DNA of 64,000 nt from UBA721 sp002705165 (GTDB lineage Bacteria > Planctomycetota > Planctomycetia > Pirellulales > Pirellulaceae): assembly GCA_045565995.1 (NCBI GenBank), contig JBJLEF010000005.1, positions 338,184 to 402,183 of the forward strand, written 5' to 3'. Made by a program: the position numbers and the translations under genes. The stretch's first letter is position 1, and each line of letters begins with the position of its first letter. The notes under the pieces were generated by a model. That model saw only the letters and a list, made by a program, of their open reading frames with translations. It did not search any database and was not told where the DNA came from. Of this stretch, positions 55,753 through 64,000 are shown piece after piece.

Positions 55753-56574
55753 ATGAAATTAGGTTTAATTAACTCTGCCTGGGTACAGGCCAATCAGCCA
55801 ACTCAATTTGGTCTGCAAAAGACGAAAGAAATTGGCTTTGATTGCATCGACATTTTTATTGACCCGTTGGATGCCGGTATTCAGGAACGTCGATTAATTA
55901 AAGACGAGTGCGATCGTCTCGATTTGCCAATTAAATCTATTTGCTGTGTGGCCGTTGGACTGATCGACTTCAACCCCAGCGTGCAACGATTCCATCTGGA
56001 ACGTTGCAAGCAGTACGTGGACCTTGTTTACGAATACAACGCTGACAACTTACTGCTTGTGCTTGGAGAATATATTTGGCAACAGGAAGTCATTCCACCT
56101 GCTGAGCAATGGAGCACGGCTGTGGAGCACTGTCGGGCACTGGGGATCTATGCTGAAGAACTGGGAGTCCAAATCGCATTAGAATTGGAACCCTTCAAAC
56201 TGTCATTACTCAACAATATCGAGAATATGGCTAAGTTCATTGACGAAGTGAACCACCCTGCGGTTAAGGCCAACATCGATGTCTCACATGTGTTATTAGC
56301 TGGCGACTCTCCCGAAGATATCCTCAAGCTCAGGGATCGAGCCATCCATGTTCACATTTCTGATTGCGATGGAAAAGTTCATGGCGACTTACCACCAGGA
56401 CGAGGTGTATGTAACTTCATCCCCTATCTGAAAGCGATTAAAGAGCTTGATTTTGATGGCACTATTTCTATTGAGCTGGAATACTCCCCGGAACCGGACA
56501 AAATCGTGGAATGGGTAGAAGAAGCTTACAGAGAAACCGATGCTTTAATGCAGCAGGTAGGCCTGCGTAGTTAA
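55753..56574 (+). CDS. Sugar phosphate isomerase/epimerase-family TIM-barrel protein
   Basis: The 273-residue protein belongs to the AP endonuclease-2/xylose isomerase-like superfamily. Metal-ligand motifs include ALELEPFKLSLLNN near residue 145, NIDVSHVLLAG near 180, HVHISDCDG near 210 and SIELEYSP near 248. No signal peptide: cytoplasmic. The following gene codes a Gfo/Idh/MocA oxidoreductase, a common pairing in sugar or inositol catabolism, so both may act on the same compound. The exact substrate is unknown. Confidence 0.85.
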   Translation: MKLGLINSAWVQANQPTQFGLQKTKEIGFDCIDIFIDPLDAGIQERRLIKDECDRLDLPIKSICCVAVGLIDFNPSVQRFHLERCKQYVDLVYEYNADNLLLVLGEYIWQQEVIPPAEQWSTAVEHCRALGIYAEELGVQIALELEPFKLSLLNNIENMAKFIDEVNHPAVKANIDVSHVLLAGDSPEDILKLRDRAIHVHISDCDGKVHGDLPPGRGVCNFIPYLKAIKELDFDGTISIELEYSPEPDKIVEWVEEAYRETDALMQQVGLRS

Positions 56575-56610
56575 CCGACCGGCAATCATATTTTCAGAGG
56601 AGCCACAGTT

Positions 56611-57705
56611 TTGATAAGTGACTCAGCCCATCTCCCTCAACTACCTCATCGTCGTGACACTGCAATTGGTTGTATCGGCTCCGGTTTCATCATGTCAGAT
56701 TGCCACTTAGTAGCCTACAAAAACGCCGGATTTAATCCTGTCGCGATTGCTTCCAGAACACCCGCCAATGCTCGGGAGGTAGCCGGGCGACATGGATTAA
56801 AGGCTTACGATACTTATCGGGAAATGTTGGAGCAAGCCGACATTGAAGTCGTCGATGTCGCGGTACCACCAGATACTCAATTAGACGTCATCCGTGAAAT
56901 CACTCGGCATGCCGGAAAGATCCGGGGGATACTGGCCCAAAAACCACTAGGGATCAATTACCAACAGGCCGTTGAGATCGTTTCACTATGTGAACAGGCG
57001 GACATTGTTCTGTCTGTTAATCAAAACATGAGGTATGACCAAAGCGTGAGAGCGTGTCGGGCAGTAATCGATAACGGGTTACTCGGTGATCCCGTTTTCG
57101 CGAGTATCGATATGAGAGCGATTCCGCACTGGATGCCATGGCAGGAGCGGCAGGGCTGGGTAACTTTGCGTATCATGTCTATTCACCATCTGGATACATT
57201 CCGCTACTGGTTGGGAGATCCAATCAGAGTCTTTTGCAGTACACGACCTGATCCTCGCACGTCCTTCGAACACTCAGATGGAATCTGCCTCTACATTCTG
57301 GAATACGAGAATGGCTCTCGTGCAAGCAGTTGGGATGATGTTTGGGCAGGCCCGGCCAAAGAGGGAGCGGCGGCTGACATTGGAATTAATTGGCGAGTGG
57401 AAGGTACGACGGGAATGGCTCGAGGCACAATTGGTTGGCCTGAATATCCTGCACGCACTCCAAGCACGCTGGACTACACGAACAGTTCCCTGGGAGATCA
57501 ATGGATTAAGCCACGCTGGAACGAAGTTTGGTTTCCCGATGCCTTTGCAGGCACGATGGCTCAGCTTCTCGTCGCTTTGGAATCCGGGAACACCCCGGAA
57601 ATAAGTGCTCAAGACAATCTTAAAACTATGGCTCTTGTCGATGCCTGCTATTTGTCAACTCAAGAACACCGCGCCGTAGAAATTACCGAAATCACAAACC
57701 AATAG
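56611..57705 (+). CDS. Gfo/Idh/MocA-family oxidoreductase, cytoplasmic
   Basis: The 364-residue NAD(P)-dependent enzyme has IGCIGSGFIMSDCHLVAY at residues 17-34, the dinucleotide fold, the family loop LAQKPLGINYQQAVEI with Lys-Pro in place, and MSIHHLDTFRYWLGDP in the substrate domain. It starts at a TTG (56611), with AGAGGAG (56596-56602) as ribosome-binding site. Unlike the family member at 48946 it has no Tat leader. It is next to the TIM-barrel epimerase gene, with which it may work. Confidence 0.88.
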   Translation: MISDSAHLPQLPHRRDTAIGCIGSGFIMSDCHLVAYKNAGFNPVAIASRTPANAREVAGRHGLKAYDTYREMLEQADIEVVDVAVPPDTQLDVIREITRHAGKIRGILAQKPLGINYQQAVEIVSLCEQADIVLSVNQNMRYDQSVRACRAVIDNGLLGDPVFASIDMRAIPHWMPWQERQGWVTLRIMSIHHLDTFRYWLGDPIRVFCSTRPDPRTSFEHSDGICLYILEYENGSRASSWDDVWAGPAKEGAAADIGINWRVEGTTGMARGTIGWPEYPARTPSTLDYTNSSLGDQWIKPRWNEVWFPDAFAGTMAQLLVALESGNTPEISAQDNLKTMALVDACYLSTQEHRAVEITEITNQ

Positions 57706-57735
57706 ACCTCTCGACATCGGGGCTTCCGTAAAGAT

Positions 57736-59181
57736 CTAATCTTCGATCTGATGGACAAATAACTCATCGTGACCGAGAGTACCGAATGTGCTGCTGGTTA
57801 CAAAGACGGCATAATCACCATCTGTGAGTAACTCTTGATCTCTTCCCCAATTCTCCACGGCCGTTCTTAGTTCCTCACCACTATCCAACGGCATTCCTCG
57901 TAATGGAATAATCCCCCAGAATAGGCAAAGCTGACGAAGCGTGCTCAGATTCCGACTGACACCAACGGTCGGAATGTAGTCTCGTTGTTTTGCTTTGATA
58001 CGAGCCGTATTTCCAGTACGCGTTGCAATGACAACAAGCTTGGCCTCCAAACGAGCTGCGATGCGAGCCGCACCGTAAACAACCGCTGATGTCACCAGTT
58101 GGACGCCAGCGGCCACCTTGGGAGACGCGTATTCAGGCATGTCTGCCAAACTTGATTCCGTATTGAGCATAATACGATTCATCATAGCCACCGACTCAAC
58201 GGGATAATCTCCAATCGCCGTTTCACCAGAAAGCATGCAAGCATCGGCTCCGTCGAGAATGGCATTCGCGACATCCGATGCTTCCGCTCGTGTCGGACGA
58301 GTGGACTTGTGCATACTATCGAGCATTTGAGTGGCAACAATGACCGGTTTCGAATACTCCTGACACTTGCGAATGATCCGCTTTTGAGCCATGGGGGTTT
58401 CAGCCACATCGATCTCCACTCCTAGATCACCACGAGCTACCATGACTCCATCTGCCGCCAGTACTATTTCATCAAGTCGTTGTAAGGCTTCACGCTTTTC
58501 AATCTTAGCGATGACCATGGCACTCGAAGCATGGTCACGGACAATTTGCTTCAACTCGACGATTTCCAAAGGCGTACGTACAAAGCTCAAACTGATAAAG
58601 TCTACTCCTGCTTTCGCTGCCCAGTGAGCATTTTCGTGATCACGTTTAGTCATCGCCGGTACACTAAGGGAAACGCCCGGCAAGTTCACCCCCTGTCGAC
58701 TGCGGACCGTGCCACCTTCCGTGACTTCACAAAGGGCTTCACCATCTTCAATGGCCACGACTTTCAGAGCCACCGTGCCGTCTGCGAGCATGACATTGTC
58801 GCCGAGTGAAAGTTCATCAATTAAGGAATCATAATTCGTCGTAAATTCGGATGTGCTATTGGACTCTTTCCCTGCAACAAAACGAATTTCCTCGCCCAGA
58901 GTACAAACTTTTGGATCTTGAAAAAGCTCACCCAAACGAATTTTCGGTCCGGCCAAGTCAACCAAAATTGCAATGGGTCGCCCAACAGTTTCGCTCACTT
59001 CCCTAATACGCTCAAACACCGCTTGATGTTCTGCACGTGTCCCGTGAGCCATGTTAATACGAAAGACATCGACTCCCTCCAGAATCAATTTCTCAATCAT
59101 CTCGGAACTGGAAGACACCGGCCCCAATGTTGACACGATTTTAGTTCTGGCTCGTTTCGTTGAATGTTCTGTTGATGCCAT
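57736..59181 (-). CDS. pyk: Pyruvate kinase
   Basis: Pyruvate kinase makes pyruvate and ATP from phosphoenolpyruvate and ADP. The enzyme shows TKIVSTLGPVSSSSEMI near the start, RINMAHGT, the active site MVIAKIEKREAL and the Mg2+ site MVARGDLGVEI, and ATQMLDSM. The ATG at 59181 is preferred (AAGGA upstream, 481 residues) over one at 59205. It is convergent with the oxidoreductase gene and divergent from the DUF6174-like gene. Confidence 0.96.
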   Translation of the reverse strand: MASTEHSTKRARTKIVSTLGPVSSSSEMIEKLILEGVDVFRINMAHGTRAEHQAVFERIREVSETVGRPIAILVDLAGPKIRLGELFQDPKVCTLGEEIRFVAGKESNSTSEFTTNYDSLIDELSLGDNVMLADGTVALKVVAIEDGEALCEVTEGGTVRSRQGVNLPGVSLSVPAMTKRDHENAHWAAKAGVDFISLSFVRTPLEIVELKQIVRDHASSAMVIAKIEKREALQRLDEIVLAADGVMVARGDLGVEIDVAETPMAQKRIIRKCQEYSKPVIVATQMLDSMHKSTRPTRAEASDVANAILDGADACMLSGETAIGDYPVESVAMMNRIMLNTESSLADMPEYASPKVAAGVQLVTSAVVYGAARIAARLEAKLVVIATRTGNTARIKAKQRDYIPTVGVSRNLSTLRQLCLFWGIIPLRGMPLDSGEELRTAVENWGRDQELLTDGDYAVFVTSSTFGTLGHDELFVHQIED

Positions 59182-59364
59182 TTTTTTCCTTTTTATTCGC
59201 AGCAACCACCTCTCAATTCAGGATACCAATTCACCAATCCTGTGAATACGCCCCTCGGCTCGACTTCGCTTTGCCCTGAAGATATCAGACAAGCTGGATT
59301 TAGTTCCCAAACGAGTCGGGCGGTGAAATGTATCCCAACACTAACCTCTCTCGCTTACAATAAA

Positions 59365-59943
59365 ATGATGAATACAAATAACGTCGACGGCCGAGAATCC
59401 GAATCAACTGATACAAGAAACGTCTACTCCACGACGAGGTTCTGGCGCTCAAAAGGATTCCGCTGGTCTTTCATTATCTTTAGTCTGGTCACCGGCGTTC
59501 TGATGCTCCTCAATCGGAGCGGTCGGATGATCGATGTAAATCGTGAAATTCTGTCCGTGGCAAGACAAAATTGGGAGGTGGCTCAATTCGAGGATTATCT
59601 TGTGGAAATCTCCGTAAGGACCTCAGGTACAGACCGCTACGAAGTTACCGTGACCGATAATGAACCAGTCCAGGTAAAACTCAATGGCAAAGCCCTTAAT
59701 CGTCGGCATGCCTTCGATACTTGGACAATCGCTGGAATGCTCGATACCATCGCGATTGATATCGAGCACTGTGAACGTTGGGATGAAGGGCGAGCAGCAC
59801 CGGGTACCTGCGATCTAATCATTAAAGCTACGTTTGATCCGGATAAGGGAATTCCTGTCAAATACATCCGCATGGAATTAGGACGACCAAGTAATGTCGG
59901 TGTTATGGACTGGGAAATCACCCGTTTTGAACCAACTCGATGA
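59365..59943 (+). CDS. Single-pass membrane protein with DUF6174-like domain
   Basis: About 192 residues from the ATG at 59365 (a second ATG follows directly at 59368). A membrane span near residues 35-52 (FIIFSLVTGVLMLLN) is followed by an outer domain of about 110 residues. It reads NWEVAQFEDYLVEISV, VQVKLNGKAL, TWTIAGMLDTIAIDI, then DPDKGIPVKYIRMEL, which follows the DUF6174 pattern. Function unknown. Upstream coding to a GTG at 59242 is possible but lacks character. Confidence 0.65.
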   Translation: MMNTNNVDGRESESTDTRNVYSTTRFWRSKGFRWSFIIFSLVTGVLMLLNRSGRMIDVNREILSVARQNWEVAQFEDYLVEISVRTSGTDRYEVTVTDNEPVQVKLNGKALNRRHAFDTWTIAGMLDTIAIDIEHCERWDEGRAAPGTCDLIIKATFDPDKGIPVKYIRMELGRPSNVGVMDWEITRFEPTR

Positions 59944-60059
59944 TGTGCCCCCTGCGAATACTCGAAGTAACCAATAGTCACTATTGCTTTTACCATTTAA
60001 GATGAACTTCTGACCTCGCCTTCAAGGCTCTTCGACACTCCATTCATCCTCAAGCAAAC

Positions 60060-60860
60060 ATGCAAAGCTGGAAAGAAAAAGTGGTAGTCATTACCGGCGG
60101 CACTGCCGGTATCGGTAAGGCGTTGGCATTGGCCAGCCAGCAGGCTGGTGCGCAGACTGTGGTTGTCGCTCGCAGCAAGGATGGACTGAAGGCTATTGAA
60201 GAACAAACCGATGGTAAGATCTATGGTGTTCAGGGAGATGTCACCGAGGACGACTCGATTAAGACTGCTGTTAGCGAAGTGATAGGAAAATTTGGAAGAA
60301 TTGATATCTGGGTTAATAACGTGGGGAAAAGCTGTCGTGGGGAAGCACGATCGACAACCGTCGAGGAATTCAGAGACTTCTTTGACTTCAATTTCCTGAC
60401 CGCTGTGCGTTGCACAAATGCAGTTCTTAAATATCTAATCGAATCCAAAGGAACCCTAGTCAACATTGGCTCACTAGCAAGCAAAACCGGGGGATTTTAT
60501 ATGGGGCCTTATCCAGCCAGCAAATTCCCTCTTGCTGGTTACTCGCACCAACTTCGTCTCGAATTAGAATCTGATGGTGTCGGTGTGCTACTCGTCTGCC
60601 CCGGCCCCGTAGCTCGCAATGATTCCGGTATCAGGTACGATGTTGATGAATCACTCCCTGAGAGTGCGACCTTGCCTGCCGGGGGTGTAAAAATTGGGCG
60701 TCTTTGCCCTGACAAGCTTGCTCAGAAAATACTGAAAGCTATTAAAAAAGGTAAGAAGGAGCTAATACTTCCTAAACTGGCTCGCTGGCTCTTCGCAATC
60801 GCTCAGCTATCGCCGCACCTTGCCGACCGAATAATCAAACGCAAATCGAACCGTTCTTAG
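60060..60860 (+). CDS. Short-chain dehydrogenase/reductase
   Basis: The 266-residue protein has the NAD(P)-binding TGGTAGIGKALA at residues 12-23, VNNVGKS, the catalytic Ser in NIGSLASKTG, and YPASKF with Tyr and Lys. Arg35 in VVARSKD suggests a preference for NADP. The C-terminal part is basic (IKKGKKELILPKL, IIKRKSNRS) and helical, similar to SDRs bound to membranes. The substrate is unknown. Confidence 0.9.
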   Translation: MQSWKEKVVVITGGTAGIGKALALASQQAGAQTVVVARSKDGLKAIEEQTDGKIYGVQGDVTEDDSIKTAVSEVIGKFGRIDIWVNNVGKSCRGEARSTTVEEFRDFFDFNFLTAVRCTNAVLKYLIESKGTLVNIGSLASKTGGFYMGPYPASKFPLAGYSHQLRLELESDGVGVLLVCPGPVARNDSGIRYDVDESLPESATLPAGGVKIGRLCPDKLAQKILKAIKKGKKELILPKLARWLFAIAQLSPHLADRIIKRKSNRS

Positions 60861-61026
60861 CGGCACCTCGAACCGTTCAAAAACCGGTCAATCGCAACTC
60901 AAAAAGTAAGCTCCTCTGGTTGTCACTCTCGCTTGCATTTGGCACGATAAGTATTGTCGAGTGTTTGGTTAATCTCACTCAACTCTCCTAAATCACATTT
61001 CCTGTTGTTTTCGAAAGCATTAACAA

Positions 61027-62337
61027 ATGGCAGCTTTTCCAGAAATTGAAAAGATCCAATACGAAGGTCCGGACTCGAAGAACCCCTTGGCTTACCGCTG
61101 GTATGACGAAACTAAAGTCATCGAAGGTAAAACAATGAAAGACCACTTCCGTTTTAGTGTGGTTTACTGGCATACATTCCGTGGCAATGGCTCGGACCCT
61201 TTCGGATCGCCAACACTACAGCGTCCCTGGGACGATGGAAGTGAATCTGTGGAAAATGCCTGTAACCGGGCACGGGCGGCATTTGAATTCATGGAAAAAC
61301 TTGGCTGTCCTTACTATGCGTTCCATGATCGCGACGTAGCTCCAGAAGGCGCCACTCTGGCTGAATCCCACGCAAATCTTGATGCCGTAGCCAAAGTTCT
61401 GAAAGAAGAACAGGAGCGAACAGGCATCAAGTTACTGTGGGGCACGGCCAACATGTTTAGCAATCCACGTTTTATGCATGGTGCCTCAACCAGTTGCAAT
61501 GCGGATGTGTTTGCTTACTCTGCCGCTCAGGTCAAAAAAGCGATGGAAGTCACTCACGAACTCGGTGGTGAAAATTATGTGTTCTGGGGAGGCCGTGAAG
61601 GCTATCAGACCCTTTACAACACCGACATCAAACGTGAAATGGATCATATGGGTATGTTTATGAATATGGCCGTAGATCATGCTGACAGAATTGGCTTCAC
61701 CGGGACTTTCCTTATCGAACCGAAGCCCAAAGAACCTACGAAGCATCAATACGACTCTGACGTCGCAGCCTGTGTTAACTTTTTGCGGGCTTACGGTCTT
61801 ACTGATCGTTTCAAGCTTAACGTGGAAACAAACCACGCCACACTGGCTGGTCATACCATGATGCACGAACTCGATTATGCCGGTGCTCAAGATATGCTCG
61901 GATCAATCGACGCAAATACCGGTGACTTAATGTTGGGATGGGATACCGATCAATTTCTGACCGACAACTACATTGCCACAGAAATCATGCTAATGCTGCT
62001 TAAGTATGGAGGTCTGGAACAAGGAGGTGTCAATTTCGACGCGAAGGTTCGACGAGAAAGTTTTGAGCCTGTGGATCTATTCCACGCTCATGTCGGTAGC
62101 ATCGATTGCTTTGCTCGCGGTTTAGAAATCGCAGCAGCCATTCGAGCTGACGGTGAATTACAAGGCTTCGTTGACACTCGTTATGACAGCTGGAACACCG
62201 GGGTCGGAGCTGAAATCGAAACCGGTGCTCAATCCTTTGAGTCCCTTGAAGCATATATGCTTGAGAAGGGTGAAGTTAGTGATAACCAAAGCGGTCGCCA
62301 GGAAATGCTTGAAAACCTTATCAATCGTTACATGTAA
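61027..62337 (+). CDS. xylA: Xylose isomerase
   Basis: Xylose isomerase converts D-xylose to D-xylulose. The 436-residue class II-type enzyme has the catalytic His in YAFHDRDVAPEGATL, VFWGGREGYQTLYNTD, the metal-site EPKPKEPTKHQYD, and NVETNHATLAGH. All metal ligands look present. It ends just before a strong terminator. No xylulokinase or xylose transporter is in the window. Confidence 0.96.
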   Translation: MAAFPEIEKIQYEGPDSKNPLAYRWYDETKVIEGKTMKDHFRFSVVYWHTFRGNGSDPFGSPTLQRPWDDGSESVENACNRARAAFEFMEKLGCPYYAFHDRDVAPEGATLAESHANLDAVAKVLKEEQERTGIKLLWGTANMFSNPRFMHGASTSCNADVFAYSAAQVKKAMEVTHELGGENYVFWGGREGYQTLYNTDIKREMDHMGMFMNMAVDHADRIGFTGTFLIEPKPKEPTKHQYDSDVAACVNFLRAYGLTDRFKLNVETNHATLAGHTMMHELDYAGAQDMLGSIDANTGDLMLGWDTDQFLTDNYIATEIMLMLLKYGGLEQGGVNFDAKVRRESFEPVDLFHAHVGSIDCFARGLEIAAAIRADGELQGFVDTRYDSWNTGVGAEIETGAQSFESLEAYMLEKGEVSDNQSGRQEMLENLINRYM

Positions 62338-62360
62338 AACGACTTGCTAGACCAACAACT

Positions 62361-62399
62361 AGAAAAGGGAATCGGCTGTTTCGGCCGGTTCCCTTTTCT
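62361..62399 (+). terminator. Terminator of xylA, probably bidirectional
   Basis: AGAAAAGGGAA...TTCCCTTTTCT forms an 11-bp arm with an additional inner GGC/GCC pairing and a TGTTT-type loop. It ends in TTTTCTAA on the plus strand, and in a T-rich sequence on the minus strand. The convergent gene on the minus strand ends 25 bases to the right (62424), so it can serve both. Confidence 0.85.
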
Positions 62400-62423
62400 A
62401 ATTAACGACTAAAAGACTCCGAG

Positions 62424-64000
62424 TTAATCATCACCCATGGCGTCATCAACAGCCCGAGCATAAAAATCATCGTACTCAGTAATAGCATTAATTGCCAACA
62501 GTCCGATATCGCCTCCTGCCACAGAGTTTTCAAACTGCCACTGAGCTACCTGTTCATTACCAAACTTAAGTGTAGCGATATCATTCTCGTATAACAGCGA
62601 AATAGCAAGATCACGTTCCGCAGCTATATCCGAATCACCAACTGCTGCGTAAGTGTCTGCAGCCTACCATTGACTGACTCACCGATAACCCATGTTCCGA
62701 CCACCTGTTAACGCTCCGGCATAACGGTAATTATTAGGATCAATGTAATTAAAAACGATCAATCCGTTCTGAGCTTTTCCACTGATATTCTGGGAATTGA
62801 CAATTACTCCCGCTTCAAACGCGGTAGGTGTTTCCTCGCCTAAATCAACGAGAGAAATATTGTAACCACTGCCATCATTTCTAAAGCGTTGGTTTTGTAC
62901 TTCCCAAACGCCACTAATGCTTTCGAAATCTTGAGCCTGGTTGTCGTCAAAGTCTTCCGTGTAATTCAGAGAGTCAGCAACCCGTACCGTTACGGTCGCG
63001 GTGTCGGTAAATTGTTTCGGGTCCTCAACGTTATAAGTAAATGTAACCGTGCCTTCAAAATCGGTTGCCGGAACAAACTGGACTTTGTCGTTCATCCCAT
63101 CCTGATCACTATCGACCAAAGTCAATGTCGCGTTGTCGACCTGCGACACGTCAGTGATATCGAGCTTACCATTTGGAGCGTAGTCATTGGCAAGAACATC
63201 AATGGTGATCGTCTCATTGATACCAGCACCGGCGCGATCATCTTCAGCATCCGACTTCACAACATATTCGTCGATGACGATGTTATCAAAATAACTTCGG
63301 CCATTAATCGTTAAAACACCAATCTGACCTGTATTTAGATTTGCATCAAAGGTATGAGAGGCGAGTTGATTTCCGTTAACAATCAGCGATACTTCCTTCC
63401 CTTCAACACGAACAAGCAGATCGTAATTAGTACGAGTGGAAATATTCTGGCTGTTCGCTACAAGCACTGTCGTTCGACCTTCGCTTACCTGAGCAATCAC
63501 CCATCTTCTATTACGTTGATCAGCACCGGCATAAACATAGTTCTGGTCATCCTGATAGTTAACCATCAGATAGGCATTACCGTTGTATCCACCAGCTTCC
63601 TGTATATTGATCTGAGCATCAACCTGATAATTCACTGGCAATGCTTCTCCAACAAGAACCGTTGCGCGGTTGGCACTGCGTCCAATCGCCGTCAGCTTTT
63701 CATCGGAAATAATCCATTCGTTTTGAGGCAGGACCAAATCAGGAGCTTCATTGTTATCGAAGTTGATATCAATGGGCAATTCAGAGGCGACTGTCACTTC
63801 AACACGACCCGAATCCTGATAACCGGCCTCATCTTCTATCACGTAACTGAAGGATTCAATTCCCCGATAATCGTTTTCAGGAGTGAACGTCAGTTTATCA
63901 TTCTTGCCATCACTATTAGAATCGACCAACTCGACCGTACCGTTATCGACACCAGAGAACGAAGTGATATGGAAAGAATCACCTTCACGTTCATGGTAGT
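62424..64000 (-). pseudogene. Repeat-rich surface protein, partial at right edge and broken by paired frameshifts
   Basis: The gene continues beyond the right edge. It shows two cadherin-like repeats with acidic DxDxDG-type loops (DSNSDGKND, DSDQDGMND), each followed by a concanavalin-like module of about 165 residues. In the second module the frame meets TGA (62679-62681) and TAG (62664-62666). One extra base near 62693 and one missing base near 62651 explain this: after correction the second module matches the first without gaps (WVIGESVNGR against WVIAQVSEGR). The true end is then TAA at 62424, with C-terminus VDDAMGDD. It may be a real pseudogene or a pair of sequencing errors. The role is probably cell-surface or extracellular. 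Confidence 0.75.

Overview
The window looks like a chromosomal segment of a planctomycete (phylum Planctomycetota, probably Pirellulales or a relative). The best evidence is the set of protein families: a DUF1549/DUF1553 cytochrome-type protein paired with a DUF1501 protein, a secreted DUF1080 protein, a YVTN-propeller/cytochrome c protein, a membrane-anchored Ser/Thr kinase, Tat-exported Gfo/Idh oxidoreductases, a CxxCHH squalene-cyclase-like protein, a fused 3-dehydroquinate dehydratase/shikimate dehydrogenase, and a cadherin-like surface protein. Intergenic spaces are short, neighbouring genes often face different directions, and I see no phage genes, insertion sequences, CRISPR arrays, tRNAs or rRNAs.

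Layout. 1-10.3 kb: a membrane protein cut by the left edge, a secreted propeller-like protein, the GTPase-like ATPase YchF, and the DUF1080/DUF1501/DUF1549 group. 10.6-18.4 kb: small membrane protein, PlsC-type acyltransferase, YVTN/cytochrome c protein, Ser/Thr kinase, LarE, and a Rho_N/DUF4912 protein. 18.4-27.4 kb: a long leader followed by an F-type ATP synthase operon (two AtpI-type genes, atpB, atpF, atpH, atpA, atpG, atpD, atpC) ending in a clear terminator. 27.4-37 kb: YfhO-like protein, hisH-hisA, cysE, OmpA-like lipoprotein, divergent prepilin peptidase, and an aroK/aroDE pair. 37-47 kb: leucine-rich repeat protein, mutL, a two-component pair (sigma54 activator plus soluble histidine kinase), and pnp-rpsO. 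47-64 kb: gamma-glutamyltransferase, Gfo/Idh proteins, an orphan ECF sigma factor, ComEC, prolyl oligopeptidase, pyruvate kinase, DUF6174-like protein, SDR, xylose isomerase, and a frameshifted repeat protein that runs off the right edge.

The most unusual region is the ATP synthase operon. It has no atpE (c-ring subunit) between atpB and atpF, where the canonical order places it, and no c subunit elsewhere in the window. Subunit b starts with a signal peptide followed by a His/Asp-rich stretch, and subunit a carries a separate His/Asp-rich insert between its first two membrane spans. The operon is preceded by a promoter-like pair and a strongly self-complementary leader. It also has a perfect 10-bp hairpin across the atpA stop codon and small hairpins that cover the ribosome-binding sites of atpA and atpG.

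A second observation is at the right edge. A tandemly duplicated surface-protein module is interrupted by two indels about 40 nt apart. When these are corrected, the sister modules align without gaps, and the real C-terminus of the gene is at 62424.

All functional calls rest on recognisable motifs and family knowledge. No database search was possible.
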